From contig LR990040.1 of the NCBI GenBank assembly GCA_905147135.1, positions 20,877,857 through 20,941,856 on the forward strand: a DNA stretch of 64,000 nucleotides. The letters run 5' to 3'. Each line of letters opens with the position of its first letter. Positions within the stretch are counted from its first letter, which is position 1. Source of the stretch: Blastobasis lacticolella. Taxonomy: Eukaryota; Arthropoda; Insecta; Lepidoptera; Blastobasidae. The notes under the pieces are model-generated. The model was not told the origin of the DNA, ran no database searches, and was given only the letters and a program-made list of their open reading frames with translations. The position numbers and the translations under genes were made by a program. This document shows, piece by piece, positions 21,121 through 33,299 of this stretch.

Positions 21121-22429
21121 TCCGACTCTATTCGGTATTATATTTTTTTAAATATTTAACGGCAATGCCTACTCGACAGTTTTATTGTATTGAGTTGGTC
21201 TAATTATTTAGGTTGTGTATGTTTAATTAATTGTGTCATATTATTTATTTGCCATGTAATTTATTACATTGCAATTGTGTAAAATACGTTTTTTTTTGTA
21301 TAATTTATATGCTGTGTATTGGTGACCAGTCAGGAATAAACGATTTATTATTAATATTAAGTATACCTAGATACTAACTACTTTAATTCTATTCACTGTC
21401 ACATCCAGTCCAACGTAGGCCGACGTCGCCGAGGCTGCGCTCGGTCACGTCCCGAAGTGCGGAGCGCTGTACCGCACAACCACACTCCACAGTAAAAAGA
21501 CCGGGGATTTGAATAATATATACTCAGCAACACTTAAACTCTCGAATATATCATATTCCGTGCGGCTAACTTGGGGCTTGTAGTGTCTTTTTTACTACTA
21601 CAGCGGCGGATAGAGCACCTGAGGCAAAAGGGCGGTGCTCATAAATGTTACTTATCCTTTTAATCTGAAAATATTATAAATACGAAAATCATTCTGTTAC
21701 GTTTTTACAATTAATAGATTTGAATGAAATTTCGCATCGAAATAGATCGTAAAATAACTTATTGGCTCTCACATAACTTTAAGTACCAAATCAAGCAGTG
21801 CTATTTATATTTAAAATGTTCGAAATAGTGATAAATAAAATAAAATAAAATATTGTGAATCTTCGGCATTCTGCTACTAAAAGGATCCGATAATTAAATT
21901 CTAAAAATAACTAGTTTCACTATGTTGACAATTACAAAAGCAACTATCTACGTAACAATTTCATCTTACAGCAACAATCTTTTAAAGATTAGATTAATAA
22001 AATATTTCAAATACCGAACGAACCTTACAACAAAATTTAATTAATTAACCTTAAAAGAGTAAAAAAGAAAATCCCGCCAAGTTGAAACCTGGCTCTCGAT
22101 TGCCCGCCGCATTTGATTATTATCACTCGAATGAGATGATGTGGAAATTCATTAACACGAGCCCCATAGCCAATGAAAGGAAGCCCAAGTGCGAAAGGCG
22201 CCATAAATAAAGGCTGGTCGGTATAAAAGTGTTCTTTATGAAGTGTCGCCGTGGCCGCCCGGCTGCCGCTGATACCTATTTGAAACTCTGCGATATTGGA
22301 CTCGGAGACTAGGGCCGGTATTGACATATCGAATGGTCGTATCGATGTGTTTTGAGGATTAATAAAGGAATGGTTGGGTTGCATGGCTTTTATACTCTGG
22401 GTATTTGACGCCCGTCGCGAAAGTGAGAA
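21121..22429. other. No gene recognised
   Basis: Positions 21655-21790 hold a short repeat G-like fragment ('aaaatcattctgttacg'). Positions 21410-21480 are CpG-rich. The 115-codon minus-strand frame at 22037-22384 shows no family features. Confidence 0.4.
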
Positions 22430-22580
22430 GAACTATGATTTGTGTACCTCTTCTTTTCGGTCTGTATGTGGTATCGTAGTTCTAGAACGGAAGGACCGAT
22501 TTCATTGTGGTTTTCTTTGTTTTAACACCAATTTAACAGAGATGGTTGTTAGCTTTATTAGGCTTTCCGGCGTACGTCAC
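22430..22580. repeat. Repeat D-like fragment
   Basis: 'aaggaccgatttcattgtgg', 'ttttctttgttttaacacca' and 'atggttgttagctttatt' parallel 12055-12170. Confidence 0.4.
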
Positions 22581-22734
22581 CTCGGTTATTACTAATTCTG
22601 AATTACGTACACATCGCTTGCTCAGTCAGACCAGGTTATGAACATTACTGTACACATTTTTTATTTCACACTTTTTCCATGTGCACAATTTGAGCAGTCT
22701 GTGGTTCTGCAACCATTTTGCAAACGCACTTTTT

Positions 22735-22870
22735 TATAGAAAGAAAAAAGAAAAGCTGCGATTTTTTAATAAAGTCTCTTTATAAAGCAGAATTTTAACA
22801 TTCCAAATTCAAATAACTTTATTCTTAAGGGTAGTTTCGTACAACATTATTTCACGAGCAGGAGGTGTGA
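22735..22870 (+). repeat. Repeat E, copy 1
   Basis: 'aaagctgcgattttttaata', 'aagtctctttataaagcaga' and 'acattccaaattcaaataac' match 59650-59740 ('gttgcaattttctaataaat', 'tctctttacaatgcc', 'cgttccaaatgcaaatcac'). Confidence 0.5.
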
Positions 22871-23384
22871 AATCGTATTTTGTAAGGTAGCACAGAAACA
22901 CAAACATTTTCCCAAAACATCGACACTTCTTCGAGAAAAAACGAACCCATCTCTACAGGAAACTGTGCCGGAGACCGAGGGTCGAAGTTGCGAGGGAGAC
23001 TAATAAAATATGTAGATTTGATGACTTGTCACATTTTTTTGCTACAAATCTAAGACTCCAATGTTTTTAGCCACTTTACCAGCGCTGTCTGATCTTTTAT
23101 TAAGACTTTAATGGCTTACGAGACCTTGGAAGTTTTCAAGGTCGCCTACTTATAGACGTAAAGTAATTCAGCCGCTAACTTGTTTCTAAGTATTTCAGTG
23201 CTAAAATTAAACTCCGAGATGAATGACAGCTTAGATACTTAATGATTCTTTTTATGAATGTTTTAAAATTTGCACTTAACTACACTAAGTCTTAATGCAC
23301 TAAACATAATAAAGCACTTATTTTTTTATACTTAATTTCCAAAATGGTTTTAATTTCCTACTTGGTTGTCATGGAGTTCTTCTT
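22871..23384. other. No gene recognised
   Basis: Unassigned AT-rich DNA. Confidence 0.4.
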
Positions 23385-23575
23385 CTGAGAGTCTTGAGAG
23401 TCTTCAAGAAATGGGTGAACAGGTTTTTACGGTGTCGGCAACTTGTGGGTGATGCCCCTGGTATTGCAAACGTCCATAGGCTGCGGTGACTGTTTACCAT
23501 CAGGCATCAGGCAGGCCGTAAGCTTGTTTGCCACCTTTGTGGTATAAAAAATGGTATGCGGTAACTGTCGCCCTA
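23385..23575 (+). repeat. Non-LTR retrotransposon 3' end, copy 6, plus-strand orientation
   Basis: Reads 'aagaaatgggtgaacagg', 'gcccctggtattgcaaacgt', 'ccataggctgcggtgact' and 'gtttaccatcaggcatcagg', the inverse of the 1550-1660 copy. It ends with 'gcggtaactgtcgccct' at 23559-23575. The word 'gcggtaactgtcgccc' also occurs at 27099-27114. Confidence 0.6.
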
Positions 23576-24316
23576 GCATTTAATTAATTGACAGGCAAAC
23601 AAATAAAGTAGGTAAATAAGAATATCGACTTTACATTCAATCTCATCAAACTGTAGACTCGATTCGTTCGCAAGGACCCGTGTATTTTCACTTTATAGTA
23701 AGCACTTAAACGTACACACATACGTTCAACATTAGTACGATTTATGTCGTCTGTGGTCAAGCTTCCGACGCAGGCTGGCTGCCTTGAGTGCTCGTATTTA
23801 ATACTTGACTGCACCAGCCCGTTTGATATCTGCTAATAAACTCCATTTGAGTTTTGGCCAATATAGTTAGTTACCTAGTAAATGTTGAAATCTAATTTCT
23901 AAACATATTATAAACCAAAATAGCTTCTCGCCGTCTGTCTTTATATATGTATAAAATAAAGAACCCACGGTTTCGCCTACGTAAAATGCGGTTATAGTTT
24001 GGTTCGTGGAAACTTCTTCATAACAAGATATCTCTGAAGAATTATTTTTCATTTTGGTTTCTTATGTTACTTATTTTAATGTTTTATAAGCTACTCAGTA
24101 ATAAACAAGCAAACAGCCTGTGTGAGCGTGAGTCAAACACGGTATCATGCTTAAGACTGAATTTATTATAAATCTATTCACCCACCTTCACATTACATAT
24201 TTAAATAAGAATACCCACAACCCCCTTATTTAATAAAACAAACAATTCATTGCATCATTAATAAACAATATAGATACTTAATATTTGAATCAATAATTAG
24301 GCAGCTAGGCACTTAC
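23576..24316. other. No gene recognised
   Basis: Unassigned AT-rich DNA downstream of the gypsy fragment. No LTR could be recognised. Confidence 0.4.
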
Positions 24317-24479
24317 TGACAATATGAATATCCATCAAAAATAATAAAAATAAAATAATAGCATTAATTCATTAATAATTTTTTTTTTTTTTTTTAAACA
24401 ATGACAATATGAATATGCATCAAAACAAATAAAAATAAAATAATAACATTAATTCATTAATAATTTTTTTAAAAAACAA
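24317..24479. repeat. 85-bp tandem duplication with T-run
   Basis: 'tgacaatatgaatatccatc' at 24317 is repeated as 'tgacaatatgaatatgcatc' at 24402. Both are followed by an A-rich block, 'cattaattcattaataat' and a T run (about 16 T in unit 1, 7 T in unit 2). Confidence 0.8.
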
Positions 24480-24955
24480 TGACTGGTAAAGCTGTAACTT
24501 AATTCAATATTTCATGTATTTATTTAAGTAATTAAATGCTTTAAACAATATTAATTATTTCAAACGTATAACTATTAGAAAATAACTATAGTTGAAAATA
24601 TAATACCATATCTCAATACAAAAAATACAATATCTAAATACAGAATCTTAACCAATATTATAAATGCCAAAGTCATCTATCTATTATGGGTAGGCAGGTA
24701 CACAATTCAATATAATTCTTAAGCATTCTGCAGTTGTCCCAAACAATGTGGTTTTTTAACAACTATTACAACACAATCATAGCATTTGGAACATTACTAT
24801 AACAATAAATCAATAGAATTCAGAAATAGGTAAAAATTTAGGTAGGTAGTTTACAATAATATCATAGATCTAATTTTCTTATAATTGAGATTAACATAAA
24901 AACATAAAATGAAATTTAGATGTCTCAGCCGTGTGCCGTGTTTGATGCAGGCAGG
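24480..24955. other. 3' flank of the gypsy fragment
   Basis: Very AT-rich. If a 3' LTR of the gypsy-type element existed it should begin here on the minus strand, but I could not define its ends or a polypurine tract. Confidence 0.35.
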
Positions 24956-27090
24956 TCAGTAACCCCACCGATCAGGAGGCCGCACTGTCCTGCCGGAACG
25001 AGTACGATAACAATTATTATTATCAATGAAATCAGGCGAATTCAATGCTAAGGTACTGGGAGCCGGTGGCAGCGCAATGTCATCGTATAGCGCGTCCGGT
25101 GTTAATTCGCCCCGTTTATAAGAATCGACTATGATATGTTTTCTGTTCCGTCTTAACGTACGTCCGTTTGGCGTAGATATTAAATATGACCTTAATCCCG
25201 CCGTACTATCCACAATACCTGGGATCCATTCGTTGTAATGACGAAATTTCACTTTTTGGACAATTGCAAGTGGCTTTAATTGTTTACTTCCCCTATCGTA
25301 ATATTGTTTTTGCTTTGTTTGTCTTGATTTTAATTTATCAATAATATTTTTATGTTGTTTAGGGTATAAGTACAATGGGTGACAAGGAACAATGCTACGT
25401 AGTTTTCTGTTATACATGAGTTCGGCAGGTGATGGTAACTCTGTACTAATTGGAGTGTTGTAATATTCTAGTATGGCTAAATTTACATCTGACTGACTAT
25501 ATGTCGTTTTTTTCATAATATTTTTAAGGGTTTGTATCGCCCTCTCAACTTGACCGTTTGATTGGGGGTACGTGGGTGATGATGTTATGTGCTGAAATTT
25601 CCACGATGAAGCAAACTCCCGGAAAGAGTTCGATGCAAATTCTGGGCCGTTATCTGACATTACCGTTTCAGGAATCCCTTGACGTCGGAATATTTGCTTC
25701 AATTCACTTATAACAGTTTTTGAACTTAACGAATATAATTTAGCAAATTCGATGAATTTACTATAATAATCCACAACAATAATGTAAGACTGACCTGCTA
25801 AATGAAAAATATCTGTTCCCACTTTACACCACGCGCGATCATGTATTTCATGTGAAATAAGTGGTTCTTTTCCATTCTGTTTCTTATACGTAAGGCATGC
25901 CTGACAGTGCGATAAATAGTCTTGTAACTGTGTGTTCATATTTGGCCAGTACATTACTTGACGTGCTCTCAGCTTACACTTTTCAATGCCTAAATGACTT
26001 GCGTGAACATTTTTTAACATCTCCCGACGTAAGGATGAAGGTATAACAATTTTATCGGCTTTCCAAACTACCCCAAAGTTATAAGTTAACTCGTCTCTGT
26101 TGCTCCAATAACATTTTAAACTATCCTCAACGTTACATTTATCGCTAGGCCAACCCGTTTTTATTAATTTTATTAACCGTTGAAGGTCTTTGTCGTCCTT
26201 TGTATGTTTTTGTAATAATAGGAAATGCGAGTCCGTCAATGAGTTAGACGCGGTCACAGCGCACACCTGCGCCTGCGCCTCGAAATGGTCGCGCGGGGTC
26301 GCGGGCGGCTCGCCGCTCGGGGCGACTGCACGGGACAATGTATCCGCTATGTACAAGTACTTACCGGGTTTGTACACTAGTTGGAAAGAATAGGGTTGTA
26401 ACCGCATTAACATTCTTTGTAATCGTGCCGGAGCGCTTGCCAAAGGTTTGTTTATTATGTGCACCAGTGGCTTGTGGTCTGTCTCAATAGTGATATCAGA
26501 CCGACCATAAATATATGTATAAAACTTCTCGCATGCAAAGACACAGGCGTATAATTCTTTCTCAATCTGAGCATAGGACTGTTCCGTTTTAGTTAATGAC
26601 TTTGAAGCGTAACAAACCGGGAGGTTATTTTGTAGAAGACAAGCACCCATCCCGTTTTTACTTGCATCTACAGATATAACGATTGGACTTTCTAGACTGT
26701 AGTATTGTAATACTGGAGGGCTGGTTAAGCAATTTTTTATATTTTTGAAACACTGTTCGTGGACATCCTCCCAGTGCCACTCAATATCTTTTGTCAGTAA
26801 CTCACGTAAGGGTGCAGTTCTTTGTGATAAGTTAGGTATGAAATTTCCAACATATGTTACCAAACCTAGAAATCTTTCTACATCTTTGACGGTAGTGGGG
26901 GTAGGCATGTTTTTAATTGCCGTTACATGTGAGTCATCGGGACTAATACCAGTACTACTTCTTTTATGGCCTAGATATTTTATTTCATTCAGACCGATTT
27001 TACACTTTGACCTATTTAACTTAATATTTATGTCCTGACATCTCTGCAAAACCTTCCTTAGCCGTTCGTCGTGTCGTTCGTCACTTACCT
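24956..27090 (-). mobile_element. Ty3/gypsy-type LTR retrotransposon pol, 5'-truncated (RNase H + integrase)
   Basis: One open frame of 721 codons on the minus strand (27121 to 24956). After a 15-residue foreign N-terminus it joins the reverse transcriptase connection/thumb region (LNEIKYLGHKRSSTG, about residues 44-58). RNase H follows with likely catalytic D152 (VDAS), E189 (EKEL), D215 (TDHKPL) and D260 (IADTLSR). The integrase has a zinc-binding H373-x2-H376 ... C406-x2-C409 and a catalytic triad D437 (GTDIF), D490 (SDNGPEF), E526 (NGQVERA), which is the D,D35E spacing of retroviral-type integrases. A C-terminal tail contains LRRNRKHI. The palm domain with YxDD, protease and gag are missing and no LTR was identified, so it cannot be autonomous. 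The absence of stops over 2.1 kb implies a young insertion. Confidence 0.93.
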
Positions 27091-27120
27091 GGCGGTAAGC
27101 GGTAACTGTCGCCCATAACA
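27088..27120 (-). repeat. Foreign 33-bp block fused to the gypsy 5' end
   Basis: The minus strand here reads 'gggcgacagttaccgctta', matching the tail remnant at 23559-23574 rather than gypsy pol. It supplies the ATG and first 12-15 codons of the open frame. It marks the truncation junction. Confidence 0.6.
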
Positions 27121-27128
27121 TCTACAAT

Positions 27129-27539
27129 GAGCAGTTTTCCAATAGGTATCTAAGGCATTCCTAACCACTCACTAGATGGCGCCCCGACAATTTTGGTAAT
27201 TGATAATCGCTTGAAATAAGTTCTTCGCAAACAGGGTATAAACACTAGGTACGTTTTATTGGATAATATTATATTTGGCAATAGTTTTCAACCATTTTAG
27301 AGGTTGTAATAATAATGGAGCATAGTGCCAACTTCTATAAATATTTTTTTTACCATCGTTTACACCTTTAACAGTTATGTTTATATTAATAAACACTTTA
27401 TTTTCAAGTTTAGTATTACTTGGCTGCATGAAATCACTGCCACCATCATACACATTTAAAGAAGATTACCAAAATTGTAGAAGCGCCATCTATTGATGCT
27501 TTTTGAAACAAACTATCAATACCTACTGGAAAACTCCCC
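27129..27539. mobile_element. MITE family A, copy 2 (411 bp)
   Basis: Left end 'gagcagttttccaataggta' and, reverse-complemented, right end 'ggggagttttccagtaggta' are terminal inverted repeats. Sub-terminal blocks also pair ('tagatggcgcc' with 'tagatggcgct' after inversion, and 'aattttggtaat' with 'aattttggtaat'). It is related to 7737-8159. Flanks read 'acaat' and 'attga', so a 2-bp 'AT' duplication fits, as in copy 1. It lies 8 bp from the gypsy chimera's ATG. Confidence 0.8.
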
Positions 27540-27541
27540 AT

Positions 27542-30500
27542 TGATGCACTGAGGCTTCATTAACATACTAGTTTTTTGGTCGCGATTTCGTGACTTATTT
27601 TCCACCTTTGTAGTATCCATTTGTGGTGGGATCTAAATCTGGAAGATCCACAAGGCGATCGCACTAATCTGTACAATAATGTTTCTTTCAGATTTGAATG
27701 AAGTACAGGAATTTTGTACTGAACGACTAGCATGACGGAAACGGGCGAATAATTCGGTGAATCCATCAATCAGAGGCCTCAGAGGCCCACAAAAGGGTAA
27801 ATATTTCCAATTTTTATACCTTTCATGTAGCCATATATCCATTACCTAGCGACGAAACCCACATCCAGTTTTGACGTGTACGATATCCTTTGACTGGGAT
27901 CAATTGGGAGCCGATGGTGTGTTCCAGATATCCGTAATGACGATGTCATTTTACGCTTAAATAAATTTAATATCACCGGGTCATATACTTCCCCGCCACA
28001 AGCCTGGCTCAGATGCGCTTAACTTTCGGTGTGTTTACAAAACAAGACAATGAATGTATGTCGCTATTTCATTTCAGTTATTAATTCAAAACATTTTTTC
28101 GACAAAATCATCACTGTATTAGCACTTTAGGAAAGAAGTTCGATGGAAGGGCTAAATGAGCGATGGATTGACTTCACTGAGTTGACAACAACAGCTAACA
28201 ACGCAAGGATACTAAATACCGGGGAAAGCAATGGACGAATATAAGAAAAAGCGGGCCCTGATAGATCTCGAGAAGACTTCTCATCATCATATACCCTTAT
28301 CCCCTTTCAAGGAAAGGTCGGTGCAATAGGTCCTTATCTTCCAGTTAACCCTATGTCTCACTTATGTGAAAAAGTGTGTTAGTTTGTGAAGACGTTTATA
28401 TTTTGTTGCTCAATTACATTGCCAGATATGAACGGAGTTGAACATAGCTATCATCATACTAAGTTTTAGTATAGTGATAGCTTGGAACCTAAAGAAGGCA
28501 TAGGCAATTTATTTAGGTAATAACATTAATCAAGGCATCATTATTCCGGTTGTCTGCCCTGACCATTTGACCTGAGAATTGGGCAGTCTATCGAATCCAA
28601 CTCTATTGCATATAAAACTAGTTATCTCACAAGAAGCCACTATTACGAAACGTATTACACAAAATTTACGCTCGGTTTAATTCCTCCGAAGCCAAACAAG
28701 AAAAGTGGAACACGAATAGCCAAAGGTTGCTTTCCCCTCACATAGGCGGTAGAATCGATAGTTCAATCGTTGGCAAGCGCGTACCACTCTATCAACGATT
28801 AGTTTTGGTCTAGTGGACACTGCCCGTTCCTTGCCGGCTGCAGGGTATCGGAATAACTAGCTGCTGTCACGTGGTTTCGCCTGAACGACTGTAGATGATA
28901 AGCAGTGTTATGTGGTGTTCGATTGAGTAGCTCTCCAATGTATGGCTACCGTGATTGGATGGCAGTCACGAATCTCGCAACGGCGATTACATACCGTCTA
29001 GGACTAATTATTCGACAACAATCGATGTTGACGAAAAAGCTAAGAATCATCTCGATGAAAGTGGGTTTTAAAGAAAACCGCATTGAAATAGGTATCCATC
29101 CGGGATGTCACATACCGACTAAAGATACACAAGAAAACTTAAAACACCTCTTTTCTCGTTGGTGGTTAGAAAAGAGCAGCTGTGTTTTGACGCTCGAAAA
29201 AGTATTTCAAAGACTAAAAACCCCGACATCATATTCCTACATACAGGTTTACATTTTGAGTTGAAATTTCAATCAGAGCTGTATTAGATAGCTTGTAGAC
29301 CTAGCGGTGCAGGGTACGGTTCTAACAAAGTTTGTTCTGGAATCCGCTACTCACTCCCACACCAGTATTACATCGCCGGCGGTGTTATCGGTAATCTGAT
29401 TTTCCTTGCACAGAAAACGTGAAGTAGTCCACCTGTAGGTTGAGTTCTAATAGTCTGTTGGTCACCTAATGGCTGTGGTCTATATACTACTGATAAAGAA
29501 TATACTAGTACCACCGAAAATAAAGTAATTTAGGTTATTACAAATCCCGAACGACAGACAAAACAGGTGAAAGACGAAGCAACCGAGATTACGCGCAAGC
29601 AAAACAAGCAACGAATAAAATGGCAGACCAACATCAAATATCCTAGTAAAAGTCGGGACCCTGGGCTCTCCCACAAAGAATCCCCGAGCCCCATTATGGT
29701 AATGAAACTGACTCCCGTTTGTCTTAAAGTCGTAGCTCAATTTGCAAGGCGAGAGATAAACGCTGTTAAACTGTCGAAGTTCGTGACAAAGCCTGAATAA
29801 TGCAGATTACATCGAGAAAAATACGGCCGCAGTCAAATCTGCATATTTTATTGGTCCCTTCTCAAAGTCCTCATTTCACATCCCAGTTGGAACGGTAGCA
29901 GCTCGTTTTTTCGCCTTTTCCCTCGTTTTATATCAGTTTATAGCGAGCTCGTTGTACCTATTGAATGACGGTAAAGGGTTGTGAAAAGCTATACGGATCA
30001 ATGTAATTCACATTCAACAAGACGAATGTATACACGCTAAAATACAATCTATTACAAACTTCTAGACATCAAAAGACAAATTATTTAACCAAACTACGTC
30101 ACTGACAAACACACGCAGACAGTATTTGTAGATAATATTGCAAATGGGCGTAAAAAAATAAATTGACATTCAATTTAAATCTGCGTTTCTTTCTAATGTT
30201 GCTTTGGACGATATCTTCACTGCGAAGGAAAGAGCTAACAATAAGTTAAATTTTTTATTCAATTCTACACTTGCTACCAATAGGATATCTGCGATAAACT
30301 GTTATCGAAACGGCTTACCTACTTCGAAATCCATACTGACAATGCTACTACTAAACAAGCTATGCAGCTCAAACCGCCAATATCCAGTTGTAACCGGAAT
30401 GCGCGGCAGGACTAGTGCACACAACACGGAATTAATTCAAGTCAAACTCGGTTTAATGCTTTGCCGTGTGCGGGATGCAATTGGCGAAGTCAAAGTACAA

Positions 30501-30600
30501 ATTAACGTGAACTGAGGTGGGATTGTTCCGACGGGCGGATCTACGGGCCTTTGTATCAGGATAAAGTTTCCGGGAGGTCTAGAAATATGTATATGTACAG
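27542..30600. other. No gene recognised (3 kb)
   Basis: The longest frames (119 codons at 28905-29264 plus, 103 codons at 30204-30515 plus) have no recognisable domain, signal peptide or splice context. A 17-bp imperfect hairpin lies at 28447-28483 ('agctatcatcatactaa' against its inverse with two mismatches). This is one of the least repeat-dense parts of the window. Confidence 0.4.
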
Positions 30601-30601
30601 C

Positions 30602-30711
30602 GCTTATAATGTGGGGTATCCCATCCGCTTACTAGTGAATTCACAACTTTCAGCCCAGAACCGAAAGGTCATATACGAGTACGTCCTATTCTATTCTTTG
30701 TATATAGCTCC
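30602..30711. repeat. Repeat Q, copy 1
   Basis: 'gcttataatgtggggtatcc', 'catccgcttactagtgaatt' and 'cacaactttcagccc' are repeated in direct orientation at 31601-31691. Confidence 0.7.
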
Positions 30712-31600
30712 CTGATATTATCAGCTTGATATTTTGAGCTTGAAGCGGAGTCACTTCAGCGCTTTTGAAGGCAGGAGGAGCTTTTATATTACAGAAGCAA
30801 AAACCCTTCAACCCCCGTCATAAAGTACGGGATAACTAAGACGTGGAACAAGAGCTTGGTAATTATCACCTTTAAGGAGATAACGCTTCTCAGACCCTGT
30901 AGACCCACCTCGCTCCTGAGCCACGTCTTTCCTACTGTTCCAAAAATCAACGACAGCGTTATCACGAACCGTCACAAAGATTCGACGAGTTTCAGCTTCC
31001 GGAGCAGGCTGGGTTTTGTGGAGAGCCCATACACCACAAAGATACAAAGAGGTTACATGCCGAAAAATAGAGCAGACTCTAGGAGAGAAGATATCGATCC
31101 GAAGATTTTTTCGGGATCGTTTTGTAGAAATAATGATTTAGTCGAATACTTTAATGTGGGATTACCAAACTCTTGAATCACAGACCCGCCACCACTTATT
31201 GTACTCATACTCTCCCTTCCGGAGTAAGGCCATGTGACATAAGGCAGCAAATCAAGACCTCCTCACTTCCAAATGGATCTGTAGCTAAACCTAGGTTTGA
31301 TTTCAGTTCTTGACTCGTAACGGTCGAATACAAAGTGTTCGTTACGGCCGCGCGCAGAATATGACGTCATCAAAGTTTTTCCAGCCGTCGTCCGCCAGGT
31401 GGACCATCGATCTATTTTGCGATTCAGAGTCCTTAGAATGTCCATACACATGTCCGGTTCCGAAATACTTAACAGAATTTCAGTCCCTGTGTGTGGTTTT
31501 TGTAGACTTTATGTACTTATATTTATTTACAGTTACAATACAAGTGTATAAATACAAACAACTAGATAACGTTCTCACTGAAACATGTGCAGCCCATAGA
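30712..31600. other. Unassigned segment between direct repeats Q
   Basis: Antiparallel short frames, 60 to 125 codons (plus strand 30856-31176 and 31310-31687; minus strand 31047-30808, 31250-31053 and 31451-31263). None shows family motifs. The segment is less AT-rich than its surroundings. It could be the inside of a small element bounded by the Q repeats. Confidence 0.35.
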
Positions 31601-31691
31601 GCTTATAATCTCAGGCATCCCACCCGTTTACGAGCGAATTCACAACTTCCAGCCCCATCTACGTCCCATTCGACCCGATATATATAGCCCT
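31601..31691. repeat. Repeat Q, copy 2
   Basis: 'gcttataatctcaggcatcc', 'cacccgtttacgagcgaatt', 'cacaacttccagcccc', 'acgtccca' and 'tatatagccc' align to copy 1, allowing one gap. On the plus strand it can be read as AYNLRHPTRLRANSQLPAP. I do not recognise this. Confidence 0.7.
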
Positions 31692-33295
31692 CGAAGAAAA
31701 CAAATCGGACAAGTGAACGGGTACATTTGCGTATAGGAACGCACGATACGCAGGGGATTAAGCAAATGGGTTCCCACCCGATGCCTATTTAGGTGTCTAC
31801 ATTTGATTTTACACACCTGCGCTTATGGCCGACCCTCTTAATGTGTTTAGTTCGGTTCATTCACTTTCAGACCGAGGGCACTTTGTAGATTCTCGCTAAT
31901 AAAAAGTCCAATAAAATTACTTGGGAGAAAAGAATTTAAGTGGAAATCCATCTTCATTAACGGCTGTTACGCTTGAGACAAGTTCAATAAGACTCCACTG
32001 GATGATATTATTACACTTACGTCCGAATACCTACATGTAATCGCCCGCTTCTTCTGAAATTCGGGATATGAATGTTTAAAATAGGGTGGATTTCTCGCAA
32101 AGCCGTTAGCTTTTGGATTGCGGCTTATTTGCGAGTTCTGATCGTTTCTGGGAGCTCTCGATATTATTATATTGTGGAACGTCGGCGCGTTGCGAGAAAT
32201 GGCGCAAATGTATTTCCTGTTTGAGTAACGTAACGTTGCGACATACGACATTGCTCCCACTCAAGTGTGAAAGTGTAAATAGTGCCAATATTGGTGGAAT
32301 AGTCTGTAAAGTTTTAATACCGAAAAATACTTCTTCAGTACTAATCCTGAGCTATCCTTAACTTGGGCACAAAACAGCATATAAAGCCGTAATTGACGTC
32401 AGGGCGATTGACTTTTAACATGTCCGCTTTTGATGAAGGTTGAGCCCTGCATTAAGCTTCGTTCTGTAACACGACGTAAAGTCAGGGATTACCATACTTT
32501 GTAATTCCGTTTAAAGCCTTATTTATTTTATTTTGTTTGGGGGAAATTGAGGTTAATTATGAGACCCCAATGCTTTTACGGAGCGGAATGTGGGCTCCCG
32601 CTCGCCGCACGAGGGTCAACATCTCATAATCTTATCAGACCTTGCGTACCAAGAAGATTGTTTATTTCGTTCGGTGGGTATGCATTAAAAATAATTTCCA
32701 AAGAATTCTTTTGAAGCCATTTGTTTGTGGTTTACTTTTTGCGCGGCTCCTCTGCCTACGGTTTCTTTATCTCTAAAATCTTTTCTCAAAGGGCGACTCT
32801 GAAATGCTCAAGGGTATTCGTTCATCTTATTATTTTCGTACGCAGACAGCGGAGGCTCATTATTAGGAACTAAGACAGTGGTCAAAATAATGTTTTTGCA
32901 TAATTCTATTCAATTTTATTTCTATCGGAAGGGGCCTTTGGTGTTGGTTAAATATGGCTACGGTCCGCGATCTAGCTTTCGGTTTAACTCATGCTATTAG
33001 CCCTGCCATAAATATCTGGCTAACGCATTTAGGGGATTTAGACTTAGCTTGTACCGCTCTGATGGAGGTTCAACGGATTTTACAGTTACAAAATGGCTTT
33101 TATGGCGCTTCGAGGCTTTAAGTTCAGCATCCAAGTCCCTTTTTTGTGCGGTCGAGATTACGTTAACAATTTACTGTTCGAAGCAATATCCAGAAAAAAA
33201 GAAATACCCGAGCCGTACCAACCAAAAAACGAACTAAACCAACAATTTAGCTTCAACCAAACGCAATATCCAGCTCCGCAAAAAGGGCATAAGCA
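31692..33295. other. No gene recognised (1.6 kb)
   Basis: No window-internal repeats noted. Positions 32560-32640 are GC-richer. It grades into the CpG-rich block that starts near 33300. Confidence 0.35.
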
Positions 33296-33299
33296 ATTA

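Noticed and set aside
24100..24955. 3' LTR of the gypsy element
   Set aside because: No TG...CA ends, polypurine tract or second copy could be identified, so an LTR was not annotated.
28447..28483. miRNA precursor hairpin
   Set aside because: The stem is only 17 bp with two mismatches and a 2-3 nt loop, too short for a typical precursor.
28905..29264. 119-codon plus-strand frame
   Set aside because: No family motifs, no splice or promoter context, and length is within chance for this much sequence.
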